Positions 41,792 to 51,645 of a stretch of 64,000 nt of DNA are shown here, in pieces. Location: contig NZ_JALBCV010000016.1 in the NCBI RefSeq assembly GCF_022602565.1, forward strand, positions 16,875 to 80,874. Reading direction: 5' to 3'. This DNA comes from Rosenbergiella metrosideri. GTDB taxonomy: Bacteria > Pseudomonadota > Gammaproteobacteria > Enterobacterales > Enterobacteriaceae. Made by a program: the position numbers and the translations under genes. The first letter of the stretch is position 1. Each line of letters opens with the position of its first letter. The notes beneath the pieces were generated by a model, which saw only the letters and a list, made by a program, of their open reading frames with translations, did not search any database and was not told where the DNA came from.

Positions 41792-44700
41792 GTATCGCAG
41801 GAATACGCTCCAATCGAGGTGATGTTTATCAGACATTGGTAGCATTTGATTGGGCATTGACAGTATTGTCCGACCAGGATTTTGAATGGCTTGAGATAGA
41901 TTCGATTACCTATTCCATGGATGATGTAGTAATAGGAAAATATGACGGTACCCTGATTGCTTGTCAGTGCAAAAAAAATCAAACCGACTTCAAGGCCTGG
42001 ACGATAGCCGACCTCGCAGATGAATTGGACAAAGCTTGCCATTTGCTGGCCAATAATCAGAATGTAAAAGTCCGATTTTATTCACGAAACAACTTTGGCA
42101 ACCTTGCAAAACTGAGAGAGCACAGTTCGACTCAGTACGATGAAGCTAGCTACCAAGCAAGTTTAGGAAAAGAACAGCAAACTGTAGATGAGAATTTGTC
42201 GGCACGACTTGCTACATCCGCCCCCAATCTTTCAGCCTTTGAATTCCTGTGTCGAACAAATTTTGTGACCAGCGATGACTTGGATCGCATGGAGAAACTG
42301 CTACGCGAACGCTTACGATACATGGTGAGCAATCCTGACTCTGCATTCACGGCACTTTGGGCAAGCCTCGACCAACTGGGAGCGCGCATGGCTAGCAATA
42401 GCGCATCTGTCCAGCATCGATTAACCAAACGCGACCTCAAGACCATTCTTCAGCAGGCTGGAGCAACAATGGTTCCGCCCATGAATCTTGATGAAATACG
42501 TCTTTCTTTTTCCAACACCTCCGCCATCGGCAGGTCGTGGCGGCGAGACATTGCAGGACAACGTATATCCAGCCCGACCGTGGATGAGCTCCTTGCAGCC
42601 ATTGATGCCCAAAAGAGATCAATCTTGCTCACGGGCCTTCCGGGCTCAGGAAAAACCTGTGTGATGCTGGCGTTGCAAGAGGCGTTGGAGAAACGGGCAG
42701 AAGTCAATCCTGACATAGTACCGCTCTTTATCCAGTCGCGTGAGTTCGCCGACCTGGCTGCATCAGAAGATCGTCAAGCCCAAGGCCTGTCTGAACAATG
42801 GGTGGAAAAAGCTGCTCGATTGGCGGAAGACGCCCATGTGATTACAGTTATCGACTCTTTGGATGTGCTATCCATCGCTCGTGATCATCGCGTTCTGCAG
42901 TATTTTCTTGCACAGATAGACCGGCTGCTATTGATTCCCAATATCACCGTTATTACTGCCTGCCGTGACTTCGACAAGCATTACGACCGACGAATTGCCG
43001 AACGGCAATGGGGTTACGAATTGAAATGCCAGCCCTTGAACTGGGAGGCCGATATTGCACCGTTACTCTATTCGCAAGGAATTGCGACTACCAACATTGA
43101 TGCTGTTACTCGTGAGCTGATAAGGAATCCGCGCGAGTTGGCATTGTTTGTCGAGCTGGCCCAACGAGACGGCAGCTTCAACGTTGTGGCAAGCCAAGCA
43201 TTGGCACAGCGCTATCTCGATACCATCGTGCGAGCGAACGGTGCATTGGGTGATGTAGCTATACAAGCGATTGAAGCCGTTGCCGCAGAAATGCTGAAAT
43301 TACGAAGCTTGACGGTGCCGCATCAGCGTTTCACTGCCTCTCAGGACATTCAGAGAAAATTGTGCAGCCTTAACGTGCTACAAGCAACTCAGGATGGGAA
43401 ACTGACGTTCGGACATCAAACCTTGCTGGATGTGCTGGTCATAAGTGGAGCTGTGCGTAGTGGCGTCACGTTGAGTGAGTTCATACACGGCTTACCCCCC
43501 GTTCCTTTTGTACGCCCCAGCATTCGCAGTTTTGTCGCGCAGTTGGCGCTAGGTGAGCGACGCGAATTCAGAAAACAACTCAGGACGGTATTGACTGGTA
43601 ACGCGGCCTTCCACATCAGACGTTTGGTAGCAGAATCATTTGCCGAACAGATGCCCCAGGACGAAGACTGGTCACTGATACGTGATCTGCGCGAAAAACA
43701 CCGCGATGTTTTCCAGGTGATATATGCCTTGGCTGGTGCTATTGAGTGGCATCGCTTTTGGTTCAAACATTTGGTTCCCTCTTTGAAGGCTACGCAGGAT
43801 GCTGAAGGATTTATTGGGCATGTTCATCGCATTGCGCAATGGATTAATGAAGATTGCACAGACGTACTGTCATTCTGGATGGAAGCGCTCTCACTAGATT
43901 GGCTTGATAGCAATAGAGTTGCAGACCGCTTAAGTATTCATCTGTCTCATATCAAGTCAGAAAATATGGCACTGGTTGTTCCATTGCTTAACCGGCTGCT
44001 TGCTATGCCGCGATCTGAATATAGCTTTCTTGGTCGTGTCATTGCTAGTTGTGTAACAGCAGGTGTGGTGGAAGACACCGTGCTCTGGCGTTATATAACA
44101 GATGGTATCAGCGACGAGGATTTACTTCAATTCAGCTTCGATAACAAGTTGCGTTGCCAGGCTCGTGAGTTCGGGGACCGGCATGACAATTTCATCGTTC
44201 AACGTATGGAGCAATCCAGTACTTTGCTGGATTTGGCCTTAGAGTCAATCGAACATTGGAGCAATGTGCGGACATCACACTACGGAGAAACCCGCATAGG
44301 CTACCGGCATGGTTTCTTGAGCGAAACTTCATACGAAAATATGCATAGTCAGAGGGATATAAGTCACTCGAACAGTATGAACCTTCTGCTTGATGCAGTT
44401 GAAGCAGCAATTCTTCATCATGCAAAAACAAACTCAGACTGGTGGTTAAGCAATCGCGAACGTCTTTGTTTCAATAATGAAGGCGCATTGCTTTACTTCG
44501 CCATACTCGCTTGCACCGTATCGCCTGAAGTCAACATCGATCTGATAGGCAGCATGCTGTGCGACAAAAAGATGCTGGAATTTGAACTTTCCTACGAATT
44601 GGGTGCATTGATACAGTCGGGATTCAAGCTTCTCTCCGCCCCCGTACAAGATGCTGTGATGGCGAGCATTTTGACTGTGTGGAATGAAAAAACTAATGAC

Positions 44701-46356
44701 GAGTCCAGACTTTGGGTATTGAGAGCGCAAGCAGAATTGATCGTACCGATTCCTTGCTATCTACGCTCACCTGAAGTGCAAGCAGTGGTGGATAAATATG
44801 AGAAAAAAGAAGGGGTGTTGATTCGTCGACCGAATATCCGTCCGCATGGCGGTATTATTAGAGCGCCATTCTCATTTGAGGTGTTTCTCGGTGCCAGTGA
44901 TAGCGGGGTATTGAGATTGCTAGAACACTACAACGGTCACTCGGATTGGCACGGGGCTGACTTCCTGGTTGGCGGTGAGCGCGAGATTGGCATGCAATTG
45001 CGAGAGGCCTCCTCTCGCAATCCTTCCCGATTCTTGAGCTTATTATCTATTTATTGGCCAGGTATTCCAGAAAAGTTTCGTAATGACATCATGGACGGCG
45101 TCGCCACATATCTGGCTTATCGTTATGGGAACTTACAAAGTAGCGGAGCGTGGCAGTCGATCGAAGAGCCTAATGTCTATCTTTTAGCAAACCAGATTCT
45201 TGATGAGCTAGAAAGACATCCAGCGGAGTGGCAACACCGACGCTGCACGGCCAAAGCACTTGAGGCCTGCGCCAATGTCATCGAGGATGTAGAAGAAGCA
45301 AAGCGGCTGATTTTTTTGGCTATAGACTTTGTAGATCTTCATGAGGCTGATCCAATCAAGGGGGATTCCGTAGGCTTACTTGATTTAGGAATCAATATGG
45401 CGAAAGGAGACGTTGCCGATGCCTTGATGATCTTGGCTAATAAATTTCAAAAGCACGGCAGCGAGTTTCCTGAATTGCTAGTACCCACGTTGCATCGTTT
45501 TGCCAGTGACGAACACCCTGCTATTCGTGCTATGATCTTGCGCCACCTGCCATATTTGCAAAGCAAATCACTCGACCTAGGATGGGAGTTGTTCTATCTC
45601 GCCATGCAAGATGCAGATGGGCTTTGGCAAATCGCCGAGCCATGCCTTTATTATGCGTACCACAATCACTTTGAAGTAGTGAAGCCTTTACTGGCGCGCC
45701 TGCGCAACGAGGGGAGCGGTAAAGACCTAGAGACATGGGGGCGTATTTCTGCTTTGGCTACCATGACCAAGCACATCGACTTTGCTGAGTTTATAGAAGA
45801 CTTGAATACTCTGGATAATGCTGACGCTTGGCGGGGCGCTGCTACTGTTTGGACAAATTCTGAAAATATCCGAAAGCATCGGGAGCTGTGCCTTGCCGGT
45901 ATGAACTCGGGTTTGAATACAGGCAACCTCCACGCCTTAGTAGTTGCCGAGCAGATGGCTCATATTTTCAACGATAAAGCTGATGCGATTTCTGTTCCAA
46001 TAGAGCTGGTTAGACTCTGTTTGTCAGTATTTAAAAACGATAGAAGTGTCGAGAATAGAAATCATCGTCTCTTCGGATTCCATGAGTGGCTCAACGCAAT
46101 AGTCCAACACGATCCACAGCAGGCCTTGGATGCAGCCGAAATCTATCTAGCCTATGCCAGTCATGAAGGACGACATTTATATGATCATACCGATAGTCTT
46201 ACCCAGCTTATGACTCGGCTCTTTGCGGAAGCAGAGGAACGGGAAGAGTCTGACTGCGGCGCGATGCTACAACGCGTTGTGGTAGTGCAAGACACGCTAC
46301 TTTCATTGGGAGTAAATGGTGTGCTCGATTGGCTGAAAGCCGCCGAGCGACCGTGA
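41788..46356 (+). CDS. Avs-like STAND NTPase with N-terminal PD-(D/E)xK (Cap4/DUF4297-like) nuclease
   Basis: ATG 41788 follows GGGAG and is preferred to an ATG eight codons upstream; the product has 1522 aa. Residues ~1-200 look like a Cap4/DUF4297 nuclease, with RGDVYQTLVAF, E36, D45-D46 and Q60-x-K62 in the order of the catalytic core. Residues ~250-560 form a STAND/NACHT-like NTPase: Walker A GLPGSGKT (283-290), Walker B VITVIDSLDVLS (351-362), sensor-type R393 in TACRDFD, and a winged-helix motif GHQTLLDVLV near 542. The last ~950 residues are helical repeat-like with no motif I know, as in the sensor part of Avs proteins. Anti-phage abortive defence is inferred from this layout. The reading frame is intact although its mobile neighbours are decayed. 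Confidence 0.8.
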   Translation: MSIAGIRSNRGDVYQTLVAFDWALTVLSDQDFEWLEIDSITYSMDDVVIGKYDGTLIACQCKKNQTDFKAWTIADLADELDKACHLLANNQNVKVRFYSRNNFGNLAKLREHSSTQYDEASYQASLGKEQQTVDENLSARLATSAPNLSAFEFLCRTNFVTSDDLDRMEKLLRERLRYMVSNPDSAFTALWASLDQLGARMASNSASVQHRLTKRDLKTILQQAGATMVPPMNLDEIRLSFSNTSAIGRSWRRDIAGQRISSPTVDELLAAIDAQKRSILLTGLPGSGKTCVMLALQEALEKRAEVNPDIVPLFIQSREFADLAASEDRQAQGLSEQWVEKAARLAEDAHVITVIDSLDVLSIARDHRVLQYFLAQIDRLLLIPNITVITACRDFDKHYDRRIAERQWGYELKCQPLNWEADIAPLLYSQGIATTNIDAVTRELIRNPRELALFVELAQRDGSFNVVASQALAQRYLDTIVRANGALGDVAIQAIEAVAAEMLKLRSLTVPHQRFTASQDIQRKLCSLNVLQATQDGKLTFGHQTLLDVLVISGAVRSGVTLSEFIHGLPPVPFVRPSIRSFVAQLALGERREFRKQLRTVLTGNAAFHIRRLVAESFAEQMPQDEDWSLIRDLREKHRDVFQVIYALAGAIEWHRFWFKHLVPSLKATQDAEGFIGHVHRIAQWINEDCTDVLSFWMEALSLDWLDSNRVADRLSIHLSHIKSENMALVVPLLNRLLAMPRSEYSFLGRVIASCVTAGVVEDTVLWRYITDGISDEDLLQFSFDNKLRCQAREFGDRHDNFIVQRMEQSSTLLDLALESIEHWSNVRTSHYGETRIGYRHGFLSETSYENMHSQRDISHSNSMNLLLDAVEAAILHHAKTNSDWWLSNRERLCFNNEGALLYFAILACTVSPEVNIDLIGSMLCDKKMLEFELSYELGALIQSGFKLLSAPVQDAVMASILTVWNEKTNDESRLWVLRAQAELIVPIPCYLRSPEVQAVVDKYEKKEGVLIRRPNIRPHGGIIRAPFSFEVFLGASDSGVLRLLEHYNGHSDWHGADFLVGGEREIGMQLREASSRNPSRFLSLLSIYWPGIPEKFRNDIMDGVATYLAYRYGNLQSSGAWQSIEEPNVYLLANQILDELERHPAEWQHRRCTAKALEACANVIEDVEEAKRLIFLAIDFVDLHEADPIKGDSVGLLDLGINMAKGDVADALMILANKFQKHGSEFPELLVPTLHRFASDEHPAIRAMILRHLPYLQSKSLDLGWELFYLAMQDADGLWQIAEPCLYYAYHNHFEVVKPLLARLRNEGSGKDLETWGRISALATMTKHIDFAEFIEDLNTLDNADAWRGAATVWTNSENIRKHRELCLAGMNSGLNTGNLHALVVAEQMAHIFNDKADAISVPIELVRLCLSVFKNDRSVENRNHRLFGFHEWLNAIVQHDPQQALDAAEIYLAYASHEGRHLYDHTDSLTQLMTRLFAEAEEREESDCGAMLQRVVVVQDTLLSLGVNGVLDWLKAAERP

Positions 46357-46476
46357 TTAGGAATCAAATCAATATATAGTTTTAGTTGGCGGGCATAATA
46401 TTCATCGATTGCGATTGAAAGATAAAAAATCTTGCGCAGGCTCCCACTCATCCACCAATGGCATACCAAACCAACG

Positions 46477-47043
46477 TTAAGCATCCAGGCAAGCCGAAAA
46501 TTGGCACCCTAACAACGTATTTTCGAGGTATCCGCCCCTGGCCGCCATGCGTTCCATGATTTCACCCCAGGTATTCATGGCCTAATGGGCCATTTGCCCT
46601 TGGCGGGCGATCAGCTGGCGTTCGATCTCGTCATACGCCATACCCATCACGATGCTAGCAAAACTCTGATCGGCATTGAGGGCCGTCAGGCGTTGTCGCA
46701 CCACCTCGGACGCCGTCGCGGCAAACCACTCGGTCGGGCAACGCCCCCCAGTCCAACCACGCCGGCGGTTCGATGCGTACGGCAGCCACGCGTTTCAGCA
46801 TTTTTTCAGTTCGGTGGTCTGCGCCTTAGTCTGGCAGCGGATGATTGCCGTATCGTGCAGGTTGAAGTCCTCGAAATAGCGGATGCTGAAACCACTGACC
46901 CGTTGTAGCGGGTTTCCTGTCAAGCCCAACTTGAAGCCGAGCCCATCTGTGAGCGTCAGCATGTAGATGAAAGGCTACGATTGTTCCGTGCTGGTCTTGA
47001 GGGTATGGGCGAACACACGGTGATCGCTGTAGTTGCGGGGCAT
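46477..47043 (-). pseudogene. Decayed GIY-YIG-like nuclease gene
   Basis: ATG 47043 has AGGAGGGG upstream. The frame hits TAG at codon 23, then reads FIYMLTLTDGLGFKLGLTGNP and a conserved-type Arg, a GIY-YIG/T5orf172-like pattern. At the A-run near 46801 and again near 46760 frameshifts are needed to continue (MLKRVAAVRIEPPAW, then TEWFAATASEVVRQRL). Another TAG precedes the tail ending at 46477. Family assignment is tentative. Confidence 0.5.
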
Positions 47044-47372
47044 GGCGGCCCCTCCTTGACTACCACCACTCGCAACGGAATGTGCTGCGGGCTCTACGAA
47101 GTCGGAGGGTCAATCTACTGTTGCGTTCCCCATGCAGGCGGTGCGCAACGATGAGCGGCCTTTGTTCTGTGCAACGCTACAGAGTCCATATTTTGCATTA
47201 ATTCTCATTTAGATGGTCGATCCCGTAACGCAACAAAACCCTAAACGAACAAGTTTGCGAATAAGCTACTCTTCTGCCATGCGCCTAAGAGGACATTATG
47301 GTAAATGCACTATTCAGTATAGACTCTCATCTTCGTTAGGAATTTTCCTACCAATGATTATGGATGAACGTT
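47044..47372. other. Non-coding stretch between the GIY-YIG relic and the lipoprotein
   Basis: No intact gene or strong repeat is visible. The left part contains the ribosome site of the relic; the right part is AT-rich and probably holds the lipoprotein promoter. Confidence 0.5.
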
Positions 47373-47846
47373 ATGAAAAAAGTAGTTGCAGTTTCTGCCT
47401 TGTTAGCCGCTTTAACTCTTACTGGATGTGCATCATCAGTACCTTTAGCAAGTGATACTGAGAATATGAAAGCCAAATCATTCCCTGTTCCAAGTGAAGG
47501 GTATTCGGGGCTTTATGTTTATAGAGATAGCTTCGTAGGAAAGAACCTTAAGAAAGATATTTATCTTGACGGGAAATGTGTAGGAGAAACTACGGACAAA
47601 GTGTTTTTCTATCAACAAATCGAGTCAGGAAAACCACATGTTCTAGCTACTGAATCTGAGTTTTCACCTAATAACCTACCTCTAAATAGTACGGTATCGG
47701 GGAAGAACTACTTTATTAGGCAGTATATAAAAATGGGGGTATTTGTCGGTGGGGCTGGCTTAGAGTTAATGTCTGAGGCCGAAGGGAAACGTGTAGTTGC
47801 TAAGCCTAGGGTAAGATTGGCTTCAGGTGGCACCTGTGATAACTAA
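47373..47846 (+). CDS. DUF2846-like lipoprotein
   Basis: The 157-aa product starts at ATG 47373 (MKKVVAVSALLAALTLTGC), which has GGATG upstream; an ATG three codons earlier is the alternative. The lipobox is LTGC. The body (GYSGLYVYRDSFVGKNLKKDIYLDGKCVGE) resembles the DUF2846 domain of small bacterial lipoproteins. It sits inside the repeat-bounded island and is intact. The function is unknown. Confidence 0.75.
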   Translation: MKKVVAVSALLAALTLTGCASSVPLASDTENMKAKSFPVPSEGYSGLYVYRDSFVGKNLKKDIYLDGKCVGETTDKVFFYQQIESGKPHVLATESEFSPNNLPLNSTVSGKNYFIRQYIKMGVFVGGAGLELMSEAEGKRVVAKPRVRLASGGTCDN

Positions 47847-47863
47847 AATCTAGGTAAACGAAG

Positions 47864-47969
47864 CCTAATTCCCCCGTGGTGGATATATAAAAATCACGGG
47901 GAGTGTAACGGCCAGAGTCTAACTCTCTTTACATTATTTAGCTAAAACCAGCCCTAGTTAACATAAGCG
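47864..47969 (+). repeat. Right copy of the island-flanking direct repeat
   Basis: The core 47931-47969 is the partner of 39916-39954 (six mismatches). It lies just downstream of the lipoprotein gene, about 8.0 kb from the left copy. Confidence 0.5.
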
Positions 47970-48090
47970 TATTTTTGCGCACCGACGACTCAGCACGACA
48001 TCCCCCTCAACTGTCGAAAAATGTCACTTTACCTAGATAAAACGGGTGGAATTTTGTTGCAAATTTATTATCAGAATAAATTTTGGATTT

Positions 48091-48264
48091 AGACCACTTT
48101 AGCACCTCAAACCACTAATTTTCGCCAGAACCCCGAGGACTTTAGTGGTAAAAGCTTAAGATACTTTCCTTACAAAGAGAGCCAAGTTTACTGTTCATCG
48201 ATGGAAGTAGTAGATATAGAAGGGATTCAAACCTTGTCGATTATCTATTTAGAAAGGCATTAAT
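48091..48264 (+). pseudogene. Possible C-terminal gene fragment without a start
   Basis: After a TAG the frame is open for 57 codons (NFRQNPEDFSGKSLRYFPYK...EGIQTLSIIYLERH) and ends at TAA. There is no plausible start and no match that I recognise. It may be the tail of a lost gene or chance. Apart from this and two hairpins, the 570-bp gap before the receptor gene shows nothing. Confidence 0.2.
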
Positions 48265-48272
48265 TTTGTAAC

Positions 48273-48381
48273 GGCGGATGATGTTACCCTACCATCATCC
48301 GCCCAAATCGATATCGTCAGAAATACTAATCGCTATATATCAGTTAATTTCTGAGGTATGAATGTACCCGATCATACCTCA
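48273..48381. repeat. Two stem-loops downstream of the TonB receptor gene
   Basis: Hairpin one has 11-bp perfect arms (48273-48283 with 48293-48303). Hairpin two has 10-bp perfect arms (48352-48361 with 48372-48381). Neither is followed by a U-tract on either strand. They lie at the 3' side of the leftward receptor gene and may stabilise or end its mRNA. Confidence 0.45.
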
Positions 48382-48415
48382 AAAAGAGTTCTAAACCGCC
48401 ACACGACGCTGGTTT

Positions 48416-50539
48416 TTAAAACTCAACACTTGCCGATAACGTCACATTACGGGTTTGCCCTTCTTCCACGCGTAAGTTACCGCCGCTTGAGGTGTAGTAA
48501 TGTTTGTTGAACATATTATTCAGATTCAGCTGTAGCTGCGTTTTTTGTCCAAGCACACTATGGTTCCAGCGTAGGAAGCTATCGGCCACTAAGTAATGCG
48601 GTAAGGTAAAGCTGTTATCGGGATCACCCGCTCGACTTCCCACATACTGCACACCGCCCCCAAGGGTCCATTCACCAGGTAATGCTGGTAAGGTCAGCTT
48701 ATGACTCAAGTACGTTGATGCCGAATGCTTCGGTGCATTTTGTAAAGCATTGCCTTTATTCGCCGGATTGATGCTATCGCGGGTAATGATCGCTTGGTTG
48801 TAACTGTATTGTGTACTCAACTGCCAGTTTTTAGCGATCTCACCGTTTAGCTCGACCTCAACGCCGCGCGAACGTGCGCGGTCGACTTCGTAGGTGTCTC
48901 CATTCAGAGACAACGCGACATTGCGCTCGTCAATAGTGTAGAGCGCCACGCTCGCTAAGAGCGCCGGGGAGATTTGCCACTTACTGCCTACTTCGTAGGT
49001 GGTTCCCTGTTCTGGACTGCCGACATTGCCATTATCATCGACGGTGGTCGATGGGGTGAATGATTTACTCCACGACCCGTATAGAGAGACCTCCGGCGTC
49101 AGGTTATAAATAAGCCCCATCTGTGGTAAAAACTTATCGCCGCTATCTGTGTAGTTGGTAACTTTGGGTACCCCACTACTCTGGTTTTGCGTAAACCGCT
49201 GCATACGCCCACCGACGACCATCGTCCATTTTGGCGCTAAGCTAATGCTATCTTTTGCATAAACCGAGCGGCTATAAATACGGTTGAGTAAGTGCTTGCT
49301 GCTGGCTTTCTCAGTCGATGCATCGGTGACCGTCGATAATCCATACTGCGGATCATCAATCGTAAAGGCGGTATTACTTTTACCGGTATAAGCGTGAGCG
49401 CGATAGGTTTGATTCATCTCGTAATCAGCCCCCAGCGTGATCGTATGCTGCATATGGGCGATTTCAGGCGTCCCGCTCAGGTTCCACGCTAGGTAATGGG
49501 TCTGATGATTAAAACCACGGTTAGCATCCGCTCGCCGAGTCACCACGCCGGTGGTGGTGTTCACTGCCGTAACACGTACCTCGTTATTGCTGTACTTACG
49601 CTGATTCCAGCCAGCAGTGATTCCGGTATTCCAAGTATCATTAAGCTGATAGTCCCAATGGCTACTAAGAGATTGGTTAATCCCCCAAGCATAGTTTGAG
49701 TAATCATCTAAACGCGTTTTGTACCCGACGTTGATCGGTTTACCATTAATAAAGGCAGTCCCTCGATCATAGGGGATCTCATACTGGTAGTGTTCATAGT
49801 TCAGAGAGAAACTGGCTTTCTCACCGTACCACTGCAAGGAAGGCGCGATTAAATTGTGCTTATTATGACCATAGTTACGCCAGTATTGCTCATGCTGCTT
49901 TTCCGCAATCAGACGAAAGGCAAATCCCCCGCCCAGAGGGCCGGTCACATCAATGCCGCCAGAGCCGCCGCCCGCGCTTTTTGCCTGGCCAAAAATTTTG
50001 GTCTTCCATTGATATTCTGGTTTTTTACTGACGACATTGATTACCCCACCTGGGTTTTGAATGCCATACAGCAAGGAAGCCGATCCCTTTAATACTTCAA
50101 CATGATCGGTGGTGGCATCGAGATTCATCCCCGCGCTGCTACGGATGCCATCGCGATAGATCGAGCCATCACTGTTACTACCAAAACCGCGACGAACGAT
50201 ACCATCTTCAGTGCCTGCCAAGGTGTTACCTTGCGAGACTCCGCTGACAAAACGCATCGCATCGGCCAGCGTTTCTGTTGAATAGTCGGCGAGTTGTTGC
50301 TGGGTCACCACACTGATCGATTGTGCTTCGGCTAACCGCGAGACCGGTTTTAAACTGCCGATACTCGCGTCGGGCTGACTGTAAGAGGTGGCTACTGTGT
50401 CACTATTTTTTCCTGTGACGACTATCGGTGCATCATCTGCCGCCAGCGTAAACGGCGAAACCAGCGTGCCGCTAAAGAGGCTTAGGGTGATCAGATTACG
50501 TCGACGCGATGATAAAAATGAAATCCTGGTGTTGTGCAT
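48416..50539 (-). CDS. TonB-dependent siderophore receptor
   Basis: This outer-membrane gated beta-barrel of 707 aa takes up a ferric siderophore. A signal peptide is followed by the TonB-box-like APIVVTG, a plug domain (about 60-170, with ISVVTQQQLADYSTETLADAM and VEVLKGSASLLYGIQNPGG) and a 22-strand-type barrel ending in Phe. The plug pattern resembles hydroxamate receptors (FhuE/FoxA/FhuA group), but the ligand cannot be fixed. It is divergent from the uptake operon, with a Fur box about 50 bp upstream of its start. Confidence 0.92.
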   Translation of the reverse strand: MHNTRISFLSSRRRNLITLSLFSGTLVSPFTLAADDAPIVVTGKNSDTVATSYSQPDASIGSLKPVSRLAEAQSISVVTQQQLADYSTETLADAMRFVSGVSQGNTLAGTEDGIVRRGFGSNSDGSIYRDGIRSSAGMNLDATTDHVEVLKGSASLLYGIQNPGGVINVVSKKPEYQWKTKIFGQAKSAGGGSGGIDVTGPLGGGFAFRLIAEKQHEQYWRNYGHNKHNLIAPSLQWYGEKASFSLNYEHYQYEIPYDRGTAFINGKPINVGYKTRLDDYSNYAWGINQSLSSHWDYQLNDTWNTGITAGWNQRKYSNNEVRVTAVNTTTGVVTRRADANRGFNHQTHYLAWNLSGTPEIAHMQHTITLGADYEMNQTYRAHAYTGKSNTAFTIDDPQYGLSTVTDASTEKASSKHLLNRIYSRSVYAKDSISLAPKWTMVVGGRMQRFTQNQSSGVPKVTNYTDSGDKFLPQMGLIYNLTPEVSLYGSWSKSFTPSTTVDDNGNVGSPEQGTTYEVGSKWQISPALLASVALYTIDERNVALSLNGDTYEVDRARSRGVEVELNGEIAKNWQLSTQYSYNQAIITRDSINPANKGNALQNAPKHSASTYLSHKLTLPALPGEWTLGGGVQYVGSRAGDPDNSFTLPHYLVADSFLRWNHSVLGQKTQLQLNLNNMFNKHYYTSSGGNLRVEEGQTRNVTLSASVEF

Positions 50540-50585
50540 AGTATTGTCTCTGGCAAAAAGCGGGGATCACGTTATTCATATTTAT

Positions 50586-50604
50586 AATAATGAGAATCAT
50601 TCAA
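50586..50604 (-). promoter_or_regulatory. Fur box before the TonB receptor
   Basis: The 19-mer aataatgagaatcattcaa matches the Fur consensus gataatgataatcattatc at most positions, including the central aatgaxaatcatt. It lies just upstream of the receptor start on the divergent promoter region. Confidence 0.8.
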
Positions 50605-50808
50605 TCATGAAGTAATGTAGTAGTATAGTTATTTTAAAATTAATTCACTACATCCCCTACCGCCCCGTAAATGGTGGATAAAAAACCGATTCCAACGCTT
50701 TTCCACAGAAAAAATAGCAGTATTCCATTCATCTTTACAGTTTACTGAATAGTAAATATTCAATTACATCTTGACTACTACAGCCATTATTATCAAAATC
50801 ACTACAAA

Positions 50809-50827
50809 GAGAATGAGAGTCATTCTT
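50809..50827 (+). promoter_or_regulatory. Fur box before the siderophore ABC operon
   Basis: gagaatgagagtcattctt matches the Fur consensus at about 14 of 19 positions and ends 23 bp before the ATPase start. Together with the other box it puts both divergent units under iron control. Confidence 0.72.
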
Positions 50828-50850
50828 AGTTAAATAGAGTCAATGTATTC

Positions 50851-51645
50851 ATGTCATTTCCGCTTGCCACTGAGAACCTCTGCGCGGGTTACGATAAACA
50901 TCAGATAATTCATGATGTTACCCTGACTATTCCCGCTCAAAAAACCACCATTATTGTTGGGGCAAACGGCTCTGGAAAATCGACACTGCTCCATACTCTC
51001 GCCGGCCTGAACGCAGCCCAAAGCGGTAAAGTGTTACTCGAAGGAAGCGATCTTTCCCAGCGTAAACGCCGGGATATCGCAAAACGAATGAGCTTTCTTG
51101 CCCAATCCTCGCCTATTCCGGACGCGACAACCGTCTCCACCTTAGTGGCTCGTGGACGTTACCCTTGGCAAGGTCTGCTCCATCAATGGTCACGCCAAGA
51201 TGAGCAGGCAGTCGATGAAGCCCTGCAGCTCACCGGACTGTCCGCTTTTAGGGATTATCCGGTCGCAGCACTTTCTGGCGGTCAACGCCAGCGCTGTTGG
51301 ATTGCGATGACGCTAGCACAGCAGACCCCCCTGCTGTTGCTGGATGAGCCAACGACTTACCTCGATTTACGCTATCAGGTCGATGTGCTGACACTATTAC
51401 AAACCCTCACTCAGCAACATAATAAAACCGTGGTCATGGTGATACACGACCTGAATTTCGCCCTGCATTTCGCCGATAGGCTGCTGTTTGTCAAAGCAGG
51501 CAAGGTCATCGCACAGCTTGATGAGGCGAACGACTGCACTGCAGAGTTAATTGAGGAGACCTTTGGCGTGCGCACCCACTTGGTCACCGATCCCCGCACC
51601 CAGAAGCCAATCGTCATTCCGCTTTGGTCAGCCAATGAACGCTAG
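50851..51645 (+). CDS. Iron-siderophore ABC transporter ATPase
   Basis: This FecE/FhuC-type ATPase has 264 aa. Walker A GANGSGKST is at about 38-46, followed by the signature LSGGQRQRCWIAM, Walker B LLLDEPTTYLDLRYQ and the switch His in VIHDLNFAL. It is the first gene of the operon, and its end overlaps the permease start. Confidence 0.92.
   Translation: MSFPLATENLCAGYDKHQIIHDVTLTIPAQKTTIIVGANGSGKSTLLHTLAGLNAAQSGKVLLEGSDLSQRKRRDIAKRMSFLAQSSPIPDATTVSTLVARGRYPWQGLLHQWSRQDEQAVDEALQLTGLSAFRDYPVAALSGGQRQRCWIAMTLAQQTPLLLLDEPTTYLDLRYQVDVLTLLQTLTQQHNKTVVMVIHDLNFALHFADRLLFVKAGKVIAQLDEANDCTAELIEETFGVRTHLVTDPRTQKPIVIPLWSANER

Noticed and set aside
42150..45933. Several minus-strand frames of 60-116 codons inside the STAND gene
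   Set aside because: The plus-strand frame is continuous with clear motifs for 1522 codons. The antisense frames carry none.
46585..46908. A 107-codon plus-strand ORF right of the STAND gene
   Set aside because: The minus strand holds a reconstructable GIY-YIG-like relic with a good ribosome site, so the plus frame is antisense to it.
51551..51634. 28 extra codons at the start of the first FecCD permease
   Set aside because: They lie within the ATPase gene and are not membrane-like. ATG 51635 overlapping the ATPase stop is the usual arrangement.
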